A stretch of 64,000 nucleotides of DNA from Gemella sp. (lineage in GTDB: Bacteria > Bacillota > Bacilli > Staphylococcales > Gemellaceae): positions 54,288 to 118,287 of the forward strand of contig JAUMWC010000002.1 of assembly GCA_030529855.1 (NCBI GenBank). Direction: 5' to 3'. Position numbers and translations under genes: made by a program. The first letter of the stretch is position 1; the number at the start of each line of letters is the position of its first letter. The notes beneath the pieces were generated by a model. The model ran no database searches. It was not told the DNA's origin and saw only the letters and a list, made by a program, of their open reading frames with translations. Shown piece by piece: positions 9,939 through 18,315 of this stretch.

Positions 9939-11795
9939 ATGCAACATATTATTTTTAACCCTATATATAATAAAAAACCACGAGGTTCTGTAGCAGACAA
10001 TAAGGAAATTTCTTTTGAAGTTTTAATAAAAAAAGACTTTTATTTTAATAAAATTTCTTTAGTACTTAGGGATGATTTTTCTAATGTAATATCAAAAAAT
10101 AGACTTAATAAAGTTACAAGTGACAACAAAGAATACGATACATACAAGGTAATAATCCCACCTTTAAGTCCAGGATTATACTTCTATTACTTTGATATCA
10201 AGTTAGACTTCTTCCCTGTATATCTAAAAAATAACAAGTTGAATGCAGAACTTACTAAAGACTACGAAGCCTACTCTATGTGGCAACTAAGTGTCCACAA
10301 GGCTGAATTCACTACACCTAACTGGTTCAAAGGTACTACTATGTACCAAATTTTCCCAGATAGATTCAAAAAATCACCTAACTACACTCCTAGTGAAACA
10401 GTTAAAAACGAAGCTGATAGATTTGTTCACGAAGAATGGACTGCCATCCCGCACTCTTCTATTACTCACGAAAATTATAGGGCAAAAGATTTCTATAAAG
10501 GAAACCTAGAAGGAATCCGAGAAGAAGCTGACTATTTCAAAAAATTAAACGTAGAGTCTATTTATCTTAATCCTATAGTAGAATCAGCAGAGAATCACAG
10601 ATACTCTACTGCTGACTACTTCAAAGTAGACCCTTGGTTTGGAACTAATGAAGCTTTCGAAAAATTCTGTAAAGAATTCAAAGAAAAAGATATTTCTATT
10701 ATTCTAGATGGTGTCTTTAGTCACACTGGTTCTGATTCTATTTACTTTAATAGAGATAATAACTATGATTCTGTGGGAGCTTATAACTCTACTGATTCTA
10801 AATACTACCCTTGGTTTGACTTCAAAAACTTCCCTAATGAGTATAATTCTTGGTGGGGATTTGATAACTTGCCAACTGTAAATAAATCTAATGAAGATTT
10901 CTTAAACTTTGTTACTAAAGATGATGAAGGAGTTGTTAACTACTGGCAAAAATTAGGTATCGCTGGTTGGCGACTTGATGTAGCTGATGAATTCCCAGAT
11001 AAATTCTTAGATGAAATCAGACGTTCTGCCAAGACTTATGACAAAGAAGCTCTAATTATTGGAGAAGTTTGGGAAGATGCTTCTAACAAGATGGCATACA
11101 ACCAAAGACGTAGATACTTCCAAGGTGACCAACTGGATTCTGTAATGAACTACCCTTGGCGTGAAGCTATTATTAATTTTGTAAAATACCATAACGCTGA
11201 AGAATTTATGTATCAAATCCATACACTAGTTGAGAACTATCCAACTCAAGCATTGGATTCCTTAATGAACTTACTATCTAGTCACGATATGCCTAGAATT
11301 CTTACTGCCCTAGCAGTTGATAATGCAAAAGAACATCCTTTAGAAGAAAGACCAAACTACAAACTATCTTCTGAAAAGTACGCAGAAGTAAAAGATATGT
11401 CTAAATTCGCAGCCTTTATCCAATTCACTCTACCAGGAGTTCCTTCTATCTACTATGGTGATGAAATTGGTATGTATGGATTTACTGACCCTTACAATAG
11501 ACTAGGTTTCGATAGAGATAACATCGACAAAGATTTACTTAAGTTCTATCAAAAACTTACTGATTTCAGATTCAACAACAAAGAAGAATTTGTTACAGGT
11601 TTTGAATTTATCTCGGCAGAAAACGGGTTAATACATTACAAACGTAATTCAATTGACTGCATTGTAAATATGTCAGACAAGGCTCAAGTTATTGAAAGAC
11701 TTACTCAAGGAGATGTTTTATTCTCTAATAAAGACGCTGTCTTTACAAAGTATGGTTTAGTCGTTCCAGCAAAAACTTATGTAGCAGTGAAATAA
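9939..11795 (+). CDS. GH13 neopullulanase / maltogenic amylase-like glycosidase
   Basis: A 618-residue intracellular alpha-glucan hydrolase with no signal peptide. Residues 1-115 resemble a CBM34-type N domain, followed by the GH13 barrel (from about 125, TPNWFKGTTMYQIFPDRF). Catalytic blocks: LDGVFSHTG (I), GWRLDVADE with nucleophile Asp (II), IIGEVWED with acid Glu (III), LLSSHDMPRI (IV). The domain order suggests cyclomaltodextrinase, neopullulanase or maltogenic amylase (GH13_20). It is divergent from glgB and probably trims maltodextrins or debranched glycogen. SD is AAGGAG. The exact substrate cannot be told from sequence. Confidence 0.88.
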   Translation: MQHIIFNPIYNKKPRGSVADNKEISFEVLIKKDFYFNKISLVLRDDFSNVISKNRLNKVTSDNKEYDTYKVIIPPLSPGLYFYYFDIKLDFFPVYLKNNKLNAELTKDYEAYSMWQLSVHKAEFTTPNWFKGTTMYQIFPDRFKKSPNYTPSETVKNEADRFVHEEWTAIPHSSITHENYRAKDFYKGNLEGIREEADYFKKLNVESIYLNPIVESAENHRYSTADYFKVDPWFGTNEAFEKFCKEFKEKDISIILDGVFSHTGSDSIYFNRDNNYDSVGAYNSTDSKYYPWFDFKNFPNEYNSWWGFDNLPTVNKSNEDFLNFVTKDDEGVVNYWQKLGIAGWRLDVADEFPDKFLDEIRRSAKTYDKEALIIGEVWEDASNKMAYNQRRRYFQGDQLDSVMNYPWREAIINFVKYHNAEEFMYQIHTLVENYPTQALDSLMNLLSSHDMPRILTALAVDNAKEHPLEERPNYKLSSEKYAEVKDMSKFAAFIQFTLPGVPSIYYGDEIGMYGFTDPYNRLGFDRDNIDKDLLKFYQKLTDFRFNNKEEFVTGFEFISAENGLIHYKRNSIDCIVNMSDKAQVIERLTQGDVLFSNKDAVFTKYGLVVPAKTYVAVK

Positions 11796-11801
11796 AAAAA
11801 G

Positions 11802-11834
11802 ATAAGAGTTTAAGTTAATTACTTAAACTCTTAT
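11802..11834. terminator. Bidirectional terminator
   Basis: A 13-bp perfect stem (ATAAGAGTTTAAG) with a 7-base loop, T-rich on both strands. It ends the GH13 gene (plus) and the 13916-11898 operon (minus). Confidence 0.85.
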
Positions 11835-11897
11835 TTTTATCCATAGATTTAATATACGGTAATTTTCCTCAATTTTTACTCTTGTATTATTTTTTTA

Positions 11898-12347
11898 TTA
11901 TTTATAATACTCACCTCGTAATTTCGCAAGTACTTCTCCATTTACATCTATTATTAAATAAACTACATCATATTCATTTCCATTTTCTAACTTTCCTTTT
12001 TCCCACTCTGTACGAATATTTTCTGACTTCAGAACAATATCAGGTAATCGTAGCCATTCACTTGCTTCTCCATTATCAATGATCCCTACCTTATTCTCAT
12101 AGATATCTGTCCACACAATACCTCTTTCATCTTGATAGATGTCAAAATAGTAATAATCATCTTTGCTTATACTCGTCACTAAGTACTGACTATTTTCTCT
12201 CTTATATTTTCTATCAGTTATATTGTTTAAATCCGCTTGATTAAAATATCCATAAATTGTAGGGATAAGTAGTATTAAACACACTCCCGTCAATGTTATT
12301 ATTATCGCCTTTCTTATTGCTTTTAATATTTCTCTTATCCCTTTCAT
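11898..12347 (-). CDS. Hypothetical membrane-anchored protein (paralog of 12390-12836)
   Basis: 149 residues, family not recognised. One N-terminal membrane span (about residues 14-33, AIIITLTGVCLILLIPTIYG) is followed by an extracytoplasmic domain. The segment FNQADLNNITDRKYKRENSQ is identical in the upstream paralog, as is most of SISKDDYYYFD. The two are therefore a recent tandem duplication. It is the last gene of a four-gene operon starting at 13916. Function unknown. Confidence 0.7.
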   Translation of the reverse strand: MKGIREILKAIRKAIIITLTGVCLILLIPTIYGYFNQADLNNITDRKYKRENSQYLVTSISKDDYYYFDIYQDERGIVWTDIYENKVGIIDNGEASEWLRLPDIVLKSENIRTEWEKGKLENGNEYDVVYLIIDVNGEVLAKLRGEYYK

Positions 12348-12389
12348 TTTTTTTTACTCCTTATTTGGTTAGATATTTATATAAATATT

Positions 12390-12836
12390 TTATTTTGTAT
12401 AATAACGAAAAGGAACCCATGAATATGTTTTCCCATCAATTTCTATTATTAAATACGCTATATCATATTCATATCCATTTTCTAGTTTTCCTCTGTCCCA
12501 CTCAACACGAATATGTTCTGGTTTTACTCTAGGTAATCCTGGATGAACTAGAAATTCTATAGGTCTTCCATAATCCACCTCTCCCGATTTTTTTCTATAA
12601 TCATCTAACCACACAGTTCCATTTTTGTCTTGATAAAAATCAAAGTAGTAATAATCATCTTTGCTTATGCTTGTAATCAGATATTGGCTATTTTCTCTTT
12701 TATATTTTCTATCAGTTATATTGTTTAAATCTGCTTGATTAAAAGAAGAGTAAATTGTAGGGATAAGTAATATTAAACTCAATCCCACCAGTAATACTAT
12801 TATCGTTTTTCTAAAGGCTACTAATATTTCTTTCAT
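12390..12836 (-). CDS. Hypothetical membrane-anchored protein (paralog of 11898-12347)
   Basis: 148 residues, family not recognised. N-terminal span at residues about 10-30 (TIIVLLVGLSLILLIPTIYS), then an extracytoplasmic domain ending in a Tyr/Trp-rich tail. It shares long identical blocks with the next gene. The ATG at 12836 has AGAAGGAAT upstream and lies 26 bases inside the 3' end of ogt, so translation is probably coupled. Function unknown. Confidence 0.7.
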   Translation of the reverse strand: MKEILVAFRKTIIVLLVGLSLILLIPTIYSSFNQADLNNITDRKYKRENSQYLITSISKDDYYYFDFYQDKNGTVWLDDYRKKSGEVDYGRPIEFLVHPGLPRVKPEHIRVEWDRGKLENGYEYDIAYLIIEIDGKTYSWVPFRYYTK

Positions 12837-13326
12837 ATTTTATTCCTTCTAATTCTAACAACTTTCTCTTCAAATCTAATCCACTTCTAAATCCTGTTAG
12901 AGTTCCATTCGTACCTATAACCCTATGGCAAGGTACAAAGATAAGTAAAGGATTTCTACCTACTGCATTAGCAACAGCCCTTACCGATTTTGGCTTATCT
13001 AATCTTTCGGCTAGTTCCTTATACGAAACACTCTGTCCGTATCCAACTTTACCTAACTCTCTCCAAACTTCTTTTTGAAAGTCCGTTCCTTGCAAATCAA
13101 AGTCAAGTTGAAATTTTCTCATATTTCCTTGGAAATATTTTAAAAGCGATTCTGTATATTTCCCTAACATTTTTGAATCTCTTGTTAAGTCTCTTTTTCC
13201 AACGAATTTATCAATTAAGGGATCTTTACCATCAAAAAGACCTATAAATTGTAGGCCTTTTTCACTTGCTATTAAAATATATTGCTCTTCTTCAAAATCT
13301 AGTAAATCAAAATATAATTTTTCCAT
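12811..13326 (-). CDS. ogt: Methylated-DNA--protein-cysteine methyltransferase
   Basis: 171 residues. The C-terminal domain carries FVPCHRVIGTNGTLTGF, the PCHRV active site whose Cys takes the alkyl group from O6-alkylguanine, with the upstream helix-turn-helix (VSYKELAERLDKPKSVRAVANAVGRNP). This is a suicide DNA-repair protein. It overlaps the stop of the upstream secreted-protein gene by one base (TAATG) and the following gene by 26 bases. It sits oddly between genes for exported proteins; no functional link is evident. Confidence 0.93.
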   Translation of the reverse strand: MEKLYFDLLDFEEEQYILIASEKGLQFIGLFDGKDPLIDKFVGKRDLTRDSKMLGKYTESLLKYFQGNMRKFQLDFDLQGTDFQKEVWRELGKVGYGQSVSYKELAERLDKPKSVRAVANAVGRNPLLIFVPCHRVIGTNGTLTGFRSGLDLKRKLLELEGIKYERNISSL

Positions 13327-13916
13327 TAGTTTTCTTCTACTGTTGTAGTTTCTTCTGCTGGAGCTTGGTCAACTGTTCTTTGAGCCATCATCGCATCCCA
13401 TTTAGCTTGGAATTCTGGAGTGTTGTATTCTGATTCTGGTCCTCCTACAAGACCAAATAAATCATTAGGTCCTAGTTCTACTACCACTTCTTTTGTAGCT
13501 TCATCTTTAACAGTATTTTGAGTAACAACTGCATCTAATTTTGTTTTTAATTCTACTTTTTCTTCTTCTGTTTCCACTTTTGCAGTAGATGCAACTATTC
13601 CTACTAAATCTTTAGCTTTTACTTCTACTACTTTATTTGTTTGTGCATCTTTAACTTTTACTTCTTCTACTTTATTTGTTGGTTCAGCGTTTACTTCTTC
13701 TGAAGTATTTAACGTCACTTGTTTCGCTTCAGTATCTACCTTTTTATTTTCAGTAACTTCTGCAGTTTTTACCACTTCTTCTTTAACAAAATTTGACTTC
13801 AATGTTTGAACGATAGAGTTGTTTTCCATAACTTTACTAACATCTCCCTCTTGAGCAACTGCTACTGGTACTGCTAACATTCCAATTGTTCCTACTAATA
13901 CTAATATCTTTTTCAT
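13326..13916 (-). CDS. Secreted acidic/lysine-rich protein of unknown function
   Basis: 196 residues with a Sec signal peptide (about residues 1-21, ending AVPVAVAQ|EGD). The mature part is low-complexity and rich in Glu, Lys, Val and Thr, with a degenerate internal repeat (KDLVGIV near residue 105; NDLFGLV near 150). No LPXTG motif, membrane anchor or catalytic motif is visible. First gene of the operon with ogt. A good promoter and WalR-like boxes lie upstream, suggesting an envelope role (inference). Confidence 0.7.
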   Translation of the reverse strand: MKKILVLVGTIGMLAVPVAVAQEGDVSKVMENNSIVQTLKSNFVKEEVVKTAEVTENKKVDTEAKQVTLNTSEEVNAEPTNKVEEVKVKDAQTNKVVEVKAKDLVGIVASTAKVETEEEKVELKTKLDAVVTQNTVKDEATKEVVVELGPNDLFGLVGGPESEYNTPEFQAKWDAMMAQRTVDQAPAEETTTVEEN

Positions 13917-13951
13917 AATTACACCTTCTTTTTTTCTATTCTTTATCTTCT

Positions 13952-13968
13952 GTTACATTTTCGTTACG
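13952..13968 (-). promoter_or_regulatory. Second WalR-like box (imperfect)
   Basis: CGTAACGAAAATGTAAC fits the WalR/VicR direct repeat TGTWAH-N5-TGTWAH with one mismatch. It lies in the leader between the predicted promoter and the secreted-protein gene. Confidence 0.4.
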
Positions 13969-13989
13969 TTTTATCTTTATTTCTATTAC

Positions 13990-14018
13990 ATTATATACTA
14001 TTTTTTTACACTTGTCTA
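13990..14018 (-). promoter_or_regulatory. Promoter of the secreted-protein/ogt operon
   Basis: TAGACA (14013-14018) and TATAAT (13990-13995) are 17 bases apart on the minus strand, about 75 bases upstream of the start codon. Confidence 0.65.
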
Positions 14019-14034
14019 GTATTTTTTACAAAAA

Positions 14035-14084
14035 AATGATATAAATGTTACATTTTTATTACAGAATATAACATTTATATCATT
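14035..14084 (-). terminator. Terminator of the ABC transporter operon
   Basis: A perfect 16-bp inverted repeat (AATGATATAAATGTTA) with an 18-base loop; a run of seven T follows on the minus strand. It lies about 100 bases past the ATPase stop. Confidence 0.7.
14047..14063 (-). promoter_or_regulatory. WalR (VicR)-type box
   Basis: TGTAATAAAAATGTAAC is an exact match to TGTWAH-N5-TGTWAH. It is centred about 40 bases upstream of the -35 box, a usual activator position for OmpR-family regulators. It overlaps the neighbouring terminator stem. Confidence 0.5.
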
Positions 14085-14140
14085 AAACCTAAAATTTAAC
14101 TTGTTATGAAATTTTTTCTTCTATATATAATTATTTTTTT

Positions 14141-14181
14141 ATTAGTTTTCTAGATATTTATGAGTAGCTATCATTTCTTTC
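14141..14181 (-). repeat. Second copy of the folP 3' end (copy A)
   Basis: 38 of 41 bases match 19336-19376, the true end of folP. Read on the minus strand it encodes KEMIATHKYLEN-stop, the exact FolP C-terminus; all three differences leave the protein unchanged. It abuts the ATPase stop codon. This looks like one boundary of an inserted cassette. Confidence 0.85.
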
Positions 14182-14829
14182 TTACAAGTGATTAATATTT
14201 ATTATTCTATCTGAACTTTTTGCTAACTTGACATCGTGAGTAACCATAACTATTGTTTTATTGTATTTATCTCTAAGCCTTGTTAGAATCTCAAATACTT
14301 TATCTCTAGTTACCACATCTAAAGAACCAGTAGGTTCGTCTGCTAAAATAATATCTCCTTGTTTTAAAATACACCTAGCCATAGCTACTCGTTGAGCCTC
14401 TCCACCAGAAAGTGTATTGACATATGAATCAATTAGACTATCAATTTCTAATTCTTTTAGTACTTCTTCTATCCTTCTATTTTTCTCTTTTTTACCCAAA
14501 TCTTCAAAATTCATAGCTAATAAAAGATTTTCCCTTACACTAATATCTCCTATCAAAGCTGCAGATTGAAATAAATAATTAATTCTTTCCCTACGTAGTT
14601 TCATTGCTTGATTACTATTTATTTTAGGGAGTTTTTTCCCTTCTACTTCTACACTACCACCTTGATATTCTTCCAACATTCCAATAATATTTAGAATAGT
14701 TGATTTCCCAGAACCTGACTTTCCTATTATTGCTGTAATTGTATTTCTTTCAATTTCAAATGATATTTTATCAAGCACTGTCTTTTTTCCGTATTGTTTA
14801 GTCAATGATTCTACTCTTATAATAGACAT
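14182..14829 (-). CDS. ABC transporter ATP-binding protein, bacteriocin-associated type
   Basis: 215 residues. Walker A is GKSGSGKST (about residue 36), the signature is LSGGEAQRVAMARC (about 142), Walker B is DIILADEPTGSLD (about 160), and the H-loop is MVTHD. It lacks a membrane domain. The compact size and the adjacent large permease match the ATPase of lactococcin-972-type loci. It probably powers the permease at 14847-17054 for peptide export or self-immunity. It follows the permease by 17 bases and stops exactly at the folP-like fragment. Confidence 0.88.
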   Translation of the reverse strand: MSIIRVESLTKQYGKKTVLDKISFEIERNTITAIIGKSGSGKSTILNIIGMLEEYQGGSVEVEGKKLPKINSNQAMKLRRERINYLFQSAALIGDISVRENLLLAMNFEDLGKKEKNRRIEEVLKELEIDSLIDSYVNTLSGGEAQRVAMARCILKQGDIILADEPTGSLDVVTRDKVFEILTRLRDKYNKTIVMVTHDVKLAKSSDRIININHL

Positions 14830-14846
14830 CTCTTTCCCTCTCTTTC

Positions 14847-17054
14847 CTATGATTTAAAGACTTTCGTTGTTTTGTCTATCCCGTTGTTTCTTATTACCAT
14901 CGTTACAAGTAAAATATGTAGCAAAATTACAAACATAATATATATAATTCCCAATTTAGACCAAAACATTAAAACGAATAGAAGTTCTATTAACACCACT
15001 GATACTACAAAAATTAATGGATATTTGTAAATAGATTTTTTCGAGTATCCTAAAAATTGTTTCACTGCAATCTTTTCTTTATTTGCAAGTTCAAATGTTA
15101 GAAAAATTACAACCAATAACACTACTAATATAAATGTTATAGCTAAAACAACACTTCCAAATAAATATATTGTTTTCCATAAATCTTTTTGCAGACCATC
15201 AACAAATTTTGAAACACTTGAAAATTTAATATTATTATCATCTAAACCAAATTTTTCCATATATTCATTATTTGTAAACTTATTTTTAGCATCTTCTGAT
15301 AGTTTGACAAGAGAATTGTCAATAGACCCTGATGCAGCCAGACTTTCTAATTCTGAAAACACCATATTATCTGCACTTAATAAAAGAATTACTGGATTTT
15401 TTGCATATTGCTCATTTATGTTTGTTTGCCAAGAAAACAGCTTTATTTCTTCATTATATTTAACAAATTCAATTTCAAGATTTTCCGTGAATTTTGTCTG
15501 TATAGAACCAGCACCTTTTGCACTTAAATCTATTTCTCTCAACATCTCAATAAGATTTTCTTTATATAAATCAGACGGTACTAGATATATCCTTTTTCCT
15601 GCTTTGGTTTTATCTATTAATTCTTGACTCAAGTTTACTCCATTTTCTATTAAATAATTTGGTGTAGCTTTAATCTGCCAAAACTCATCATCTGCTACTG
15701 ATTTGAATAGATTGCTTATTCTATATTCATTCAGTTGCTCACGAGTGAATTTTGAACTAGTCACAACATCTACCCCTTTTTCATTTTGAATAGACCTATA
15801 CCAATTATAAAAATCTTTATTAAATTTATTAGATTGTAATGAAAAACTTGAATAATCATTCCCTATACCAATATCTTCTAGTATATTGATTGTTTCCACA
15901 TTTTTCCATTGTTTAGAAATTCCTGCACTTCTTTCTATTTCCTTGTAGGGACCATCTAAATAGATACACACATAAACTAAAATTGCACTGAATACTACAT
16001 AGAAAAAACCTGCAATAGTTAGATAAATTTTCTTAGGAAATCTATCTTTAATAGCTGAAATTGGCTTTACTAAAAATATTAAAATACTGGCTAGTGAAAT
16101 AAGTATAAGTAGTAGTATGAAACTTAAAAATCCAGCAAGAAGAAATATACTATAAAATAGATAGCTACTAAAGCTATGATTCACAAAAATACTTCCATAT
16201 ACTATGCTTAATGGGATATTTGCCACCCCAAGCCAAACTAGAGATTTGTAAATATATTTTATAAAATCTACTCTACTCCAACCTTGTAAGATTAATGTTC
16301 CTAAATTTTTCAAATTACTAATTGCTAAATATGAAAATATAGACAATAAAATTAGACTATGTGAAAACAATAAAGACAGTAATATAAACTCTGTAAAACT
16401 ACTATCCATAAATCTTCCCCAACTATTGTCTGTGAAAGTTTCTTTTTTTACACCAGATACTTCTGCTAAGCCACTTAAAAACTTATCTGCTTCAGTTTCA
16501 GATAAACCTAATATTTTATACTCTCCATTCACAGTGCCACTAGTTTCTATTAAATTTGATAATTTTTTAAAAACTAATTTATCTCCTAGAACAAATTTAG
16601 GAATATCAGACACCATTTTAGCAGAAGATAAATCCAAACCTATACTTGCATCAGTCTTATCCGACTCTTGTAATTTTATAATTTTTTCTTTATCTAGTAC
16701 TGTTTGTTCTAGATAAGATAAATTTATATTTTCTTGATTAGATTCTACATCACCATGTAAACCAATTATAATTGAATTATTACTGGAATTTTCTCCTAAA
16801 ATTGTATCCACTCTTGCATAAAATAGATTGTAGTCTTTTACTGATTTTTCAAGGTAATTGTAGATATCTGTATTTTTTTCGCTATTTGTATTTCTTATTT
16901 TTATCGTTACTGCTTGTTCAGAAAAATTCATTACCCTTTCTAAGTAAACATTATTTAAATAAAAGGTTGCTACCAGAGCAACTAAAATACTCTGCGTAAC
17001 AACCATTATACAAGCAAGTAACTTTAAAAATGTTTTTTTCTTTAAAACATTCAT
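14847..17054 (-). CDS. Bacteriocin-associated integral membrane protein (ABC permease)
   Basis: 735 residues. One N-terminal span (about 12-32) is followed by a large extracytoplasmic domain, a central group of three to four spans (about 218-365), a second external domain and three C-terminal spans (about 635-725). This layout fits the bacteriocin-associated membrane proteins with a DUF1430-like C-terminus found beside lactococcin 972, often described as putative immunity proteins. It resembles MacB/FtsX-type permeases in having big external domains. The ATG follows AAAGGAG. The family call is by architecture, not alignment. Confidence 0.75.
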   Translation of the reverse strand: MNVLKKKTFLKLLACIMVVTQSILVALVATFYLNNVYLERVMNFSEQAVTIKIRNTNSEKNTDIYNYLEKSVKDYNLFYARVDTILGENSSNNSIIIGLHGDVESNQENINLSYLEQTVLDKEKIIKLQESDKTDASIGLDLSSAKMVSDIPKFVLGDKLVFKKLSNLIETSGTVNGEYKILGLSETEADKFLSGLAEVSGVKKETFTDNSWGRFMDSSFTEFILLSLLFSHSLILLSIFSYLAISNLKNLGTLILQGWSRVDFIKYIYKSLVWLGVANIPLSIVYGSIFVNHSFSSYLFYSIFLLAGFLSFILLLILISLASILIFLVKPISAIKDRFPKKIYLTIAGFFYVVFSAILVYVCIYLDGPYKEIERSAGISKQWKNVETINILEDIGIGNDYSSFSLQSNKFNKDFYNWYRSIQNEKGVDVVTSSKFTREQLNEYRISNLFKSVADDEFWQIKATPNYLIENGVNLSQELIDKTKAGKRIYLVPSDLYKENLIEMLREIDLSAKGAGSIQTKFTENLEIEFVKYNEEIKLFSWQTNINEQYAKNPVILLLSADNMVFSELESLAASGSIDNSLVKLSEDAKNKFTNNEYMEKFGLDDNNIKFSSVSKFVDGLQKDLWKTIYLFGSVVLAITFILVVLLVVIFLTFELANKEKIAVKQFLGYSKKSIYKYPLIFVVSVVLIELLFVLMFWSKLGIIYIMFVILLHILLVTMVIRNNGIDKTTKVFKS

Positions 17055-17084
17055 AAAGTCTATCTCCTTTATTTTATATACATC

Positions 17085-17465
17085 CTATTCGCTAGTACTA
17101 CTGCTGAATTTCTTTATAATTGCATTAGGAATATATGCCCATAATAAATTAAATATCAGTAAATATACCAACGTTTTTATGTGTAAATTTAAGTAAATTA
17201 AATCCACTAAGAACATCACTATAAATATAGTAATAGCATATAGTTTAATCCTTATAAGCTGAAAATTTTTCTTATATATGTATTTTTCAAGAGTAACATA
17301 CACTATTTTTGTAAAGAAAAACAATATCAATAAAAATACTAAACTTTGTAAAAATCCAATATTTTCTTCAGTTATGTCTATAATAAAAGTATTCACAAAA
17401 ATTTTAACTATTAAGTTAAATAGATACAAGATTATTAGAAATATAGTCATAATACTAGAAAACAT
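17085..17465 (-). CDS. Small four-span membrane protein, possible immunity protein
   Basis: 126 residues, not recognised. Four hydrophobic spans (about 5-25, 38-58, 72-92, 97-115) and a short polar Ser-rich tail. Its start overlaps the stop of the secreted cationic protein by 11 bases, so the two are translationally coupled. Small multi-span proteins encoded right after a secreted antimicrobial are often immunity proteins; that is the inference here. Confidence 0.65.
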   Translation of the reverse strand: MFSSIMTIFLIILYLFNLIVKIFVNTFIIDITEENIGFLQSLVFLLILFFFTKIVYVTLEKYIYKKNFQLIRIKLYAITIFIVMFLVDLIYLNLHIKTLVYLLIFNLLWAYIPNAIIKKFSSSTSE

Positions 17466-17937
17466 ACATCATTAAAATATCTGCTAATAATTTCGCTTGA
17501 GGATAAGGAACACCTACTTTTGTTAATGCCGATATCGCTCCACCTCTTGTTTTATATTCTAATCTGTCTATCGCTTGAATCATTTTTCCACCCCAAGTTT
17601 TCACAAAAGGTCTCAATCTTGGAGGTAATGCATTAACGTTCCTTACGAAAATTCTAACAACTTGTTTTAAAGCTGAAAACTTCCACCTTTGTTGAGCTTC
17701 AGGACTATTTTTAGCTTCTGCCTTAGCTTGTTGTGCAACTTGTTTTACTTGAGCTAAATCAGCATTACTTAAATTAAAATGTCTTTTTAAAGTTTGCTCA
17801 ACATTTTTATTATAGTTATTATTTTTCAAATCTGTATATGCTCTCGCTATATTATTGTTATCTTGAACACTAGCAATAGGTGTTATTATTAACGATGATG
17901 CTAGTAATGCTGTTGTTAATTTTATTGGTTTTCTCAT
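17455..17937 (-). CDS. Secreted cationic protein, candidate bacteriocin
   Basis: 160 residues from ATG 17937, preceded by AAAGGAG 8 bases upstream. An in-frame ATG at 17964 also has an AAGGGG site and would add nine residues. A Sec signal peptide is evident (KLTTALLASSLIITPIAS), with cleavage probably near residue 33 (IARA|YTD). The mature part is mainly helical: an Ala/Gln/Lys-rich stretch, a basic core (ALKQVVRIFVRN; LPPRLRPFVKTWGGK) and a hydrophobic C-terminus (AKLLADILMMYVF). It has no double-glycine leader, no Cys and no lactococcin 972 features. Position between a peptide-linked regulator and a bacteriocin-type ABC system suggests an antimicrobial or toxin. No family recognised. Confidence 0.65.
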   Translation of the reverse strand: MRKPIKLTTALLASSLIITPIASVQDNNNIARAYTDLKNNNYNKNVEQTLKRHFNLSNADLAQVKQVAQQAKAEAKNSPEAQQRWKFSALKQVVRIFVRNVNALPPRLRPFVKTWGGKMIQAIDRLEYKTRGGAISALTKVGVPYPQAKLLADILMMYVF

Positions 17938-17985
17938 AATATATTCTCCTTTTAATATCTTCATTTTATTCCCCTTAATATTATT

Positions 17986-18009
17986 TCAAAAATTCACTAC
18001 AACGTACAA
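17986..18009 (-). other. Strong ribosome-binding site with only a tiny open frame
   Basis: AAAGGAGGGG (18016-18025 on the minus strand) is a near-ideal SD. The only start at a proper distance is TTG 18009, giving a seven-codon frame (MYVVVNF). It may be a leader peptide, a gene remnant or chance. It lies between the 42-residue peptide and the candidate bacteriocin. Confidence 0.2.
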
Positions 18010-18049
18010 TGGTAACCCCTCCTTTTACAAAATATTTATTTTGCTAATA

Positions 18050-18178
18050 CTATAAAAGAACTGACCTATATCTCTCTCCAGGGTCTACACCTAATTTAAT
18101 ATTTTTAGTATAAATACTGTTCGATATAAACACTATTACTACTAACCCTAAAATTAATCTTGCTAAATGTTTTTTCAT
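18050..18178 (-). CDS. 42-residue exported peptide, candidate PapR-like signal precursor
   Basis: ATG 18178 with AGGAGG 8 bases upstream, stop TAG at 18050. A short basic N-terminus (MKKHLAR) and a hydrophobic core (about residues 8-23, LILGLVVIVFISNSIY) form a signal peptide, leaving a polar tail ending PGERYRSVLL. The gene lies directly downstream of a PlcR-like regulator on the same strand, as papR follows plcR in Bacillus cereus. It has a consensus promoter of its own. The pheromone role is inferred; it could instead be a small bacteriocin or leader. Confidence 0.65.
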   Translation of the reverse strand: MKKHLARLILGLVVIVFISNSIYTKNIKLGVDPGERYRSVLL

Positions 18179-18204
18179 AATTATTTCCTCCTTTTTTTAA
18201 GATT

Positions 18205-18233
18205 ATTATATACGCTTACATAACACTTGTCAA
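18205..18233 (-). promoter_or_regulatory. Consensus promoter of the peptide/bacteriocin operon
   Basis: TTGACA (18228-18233) and TATAAT (18205-18210) with a 17-base spacer on the minus strand, both perfect hexamers. It starts about 27 bases before the 42-residue peptide gene. Such strength suggests repression or tight control by the neighbouring regulator. Confidence 0.85.
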
Positions 18234-18299
18234 TACATTTTTATAATTATTATATTTTTTTTTATTTTTATTCTTATTTTTATATAATTAAAAATAAAA

Positions 18300-18315
18300 A
18301 AGCCTTGTTAGGCTT
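18300..18315 (-). terminator. Terminator of the PlcR-like regulator
   Basis: A 6-bp stem AAGCCT/AGGCTT with a 4-base loop directly follows the stop codon, with TTTTTTATTTTT after it on the minus strand. Confidence 0.6.

Noticed and set aside
17455..17964. Lactococcin 972 identity for the secreted protein
   Set aside because: Size, composition and lack of that family's aromatic/Gly features do not fit; only the ABC genes resemble that locus.
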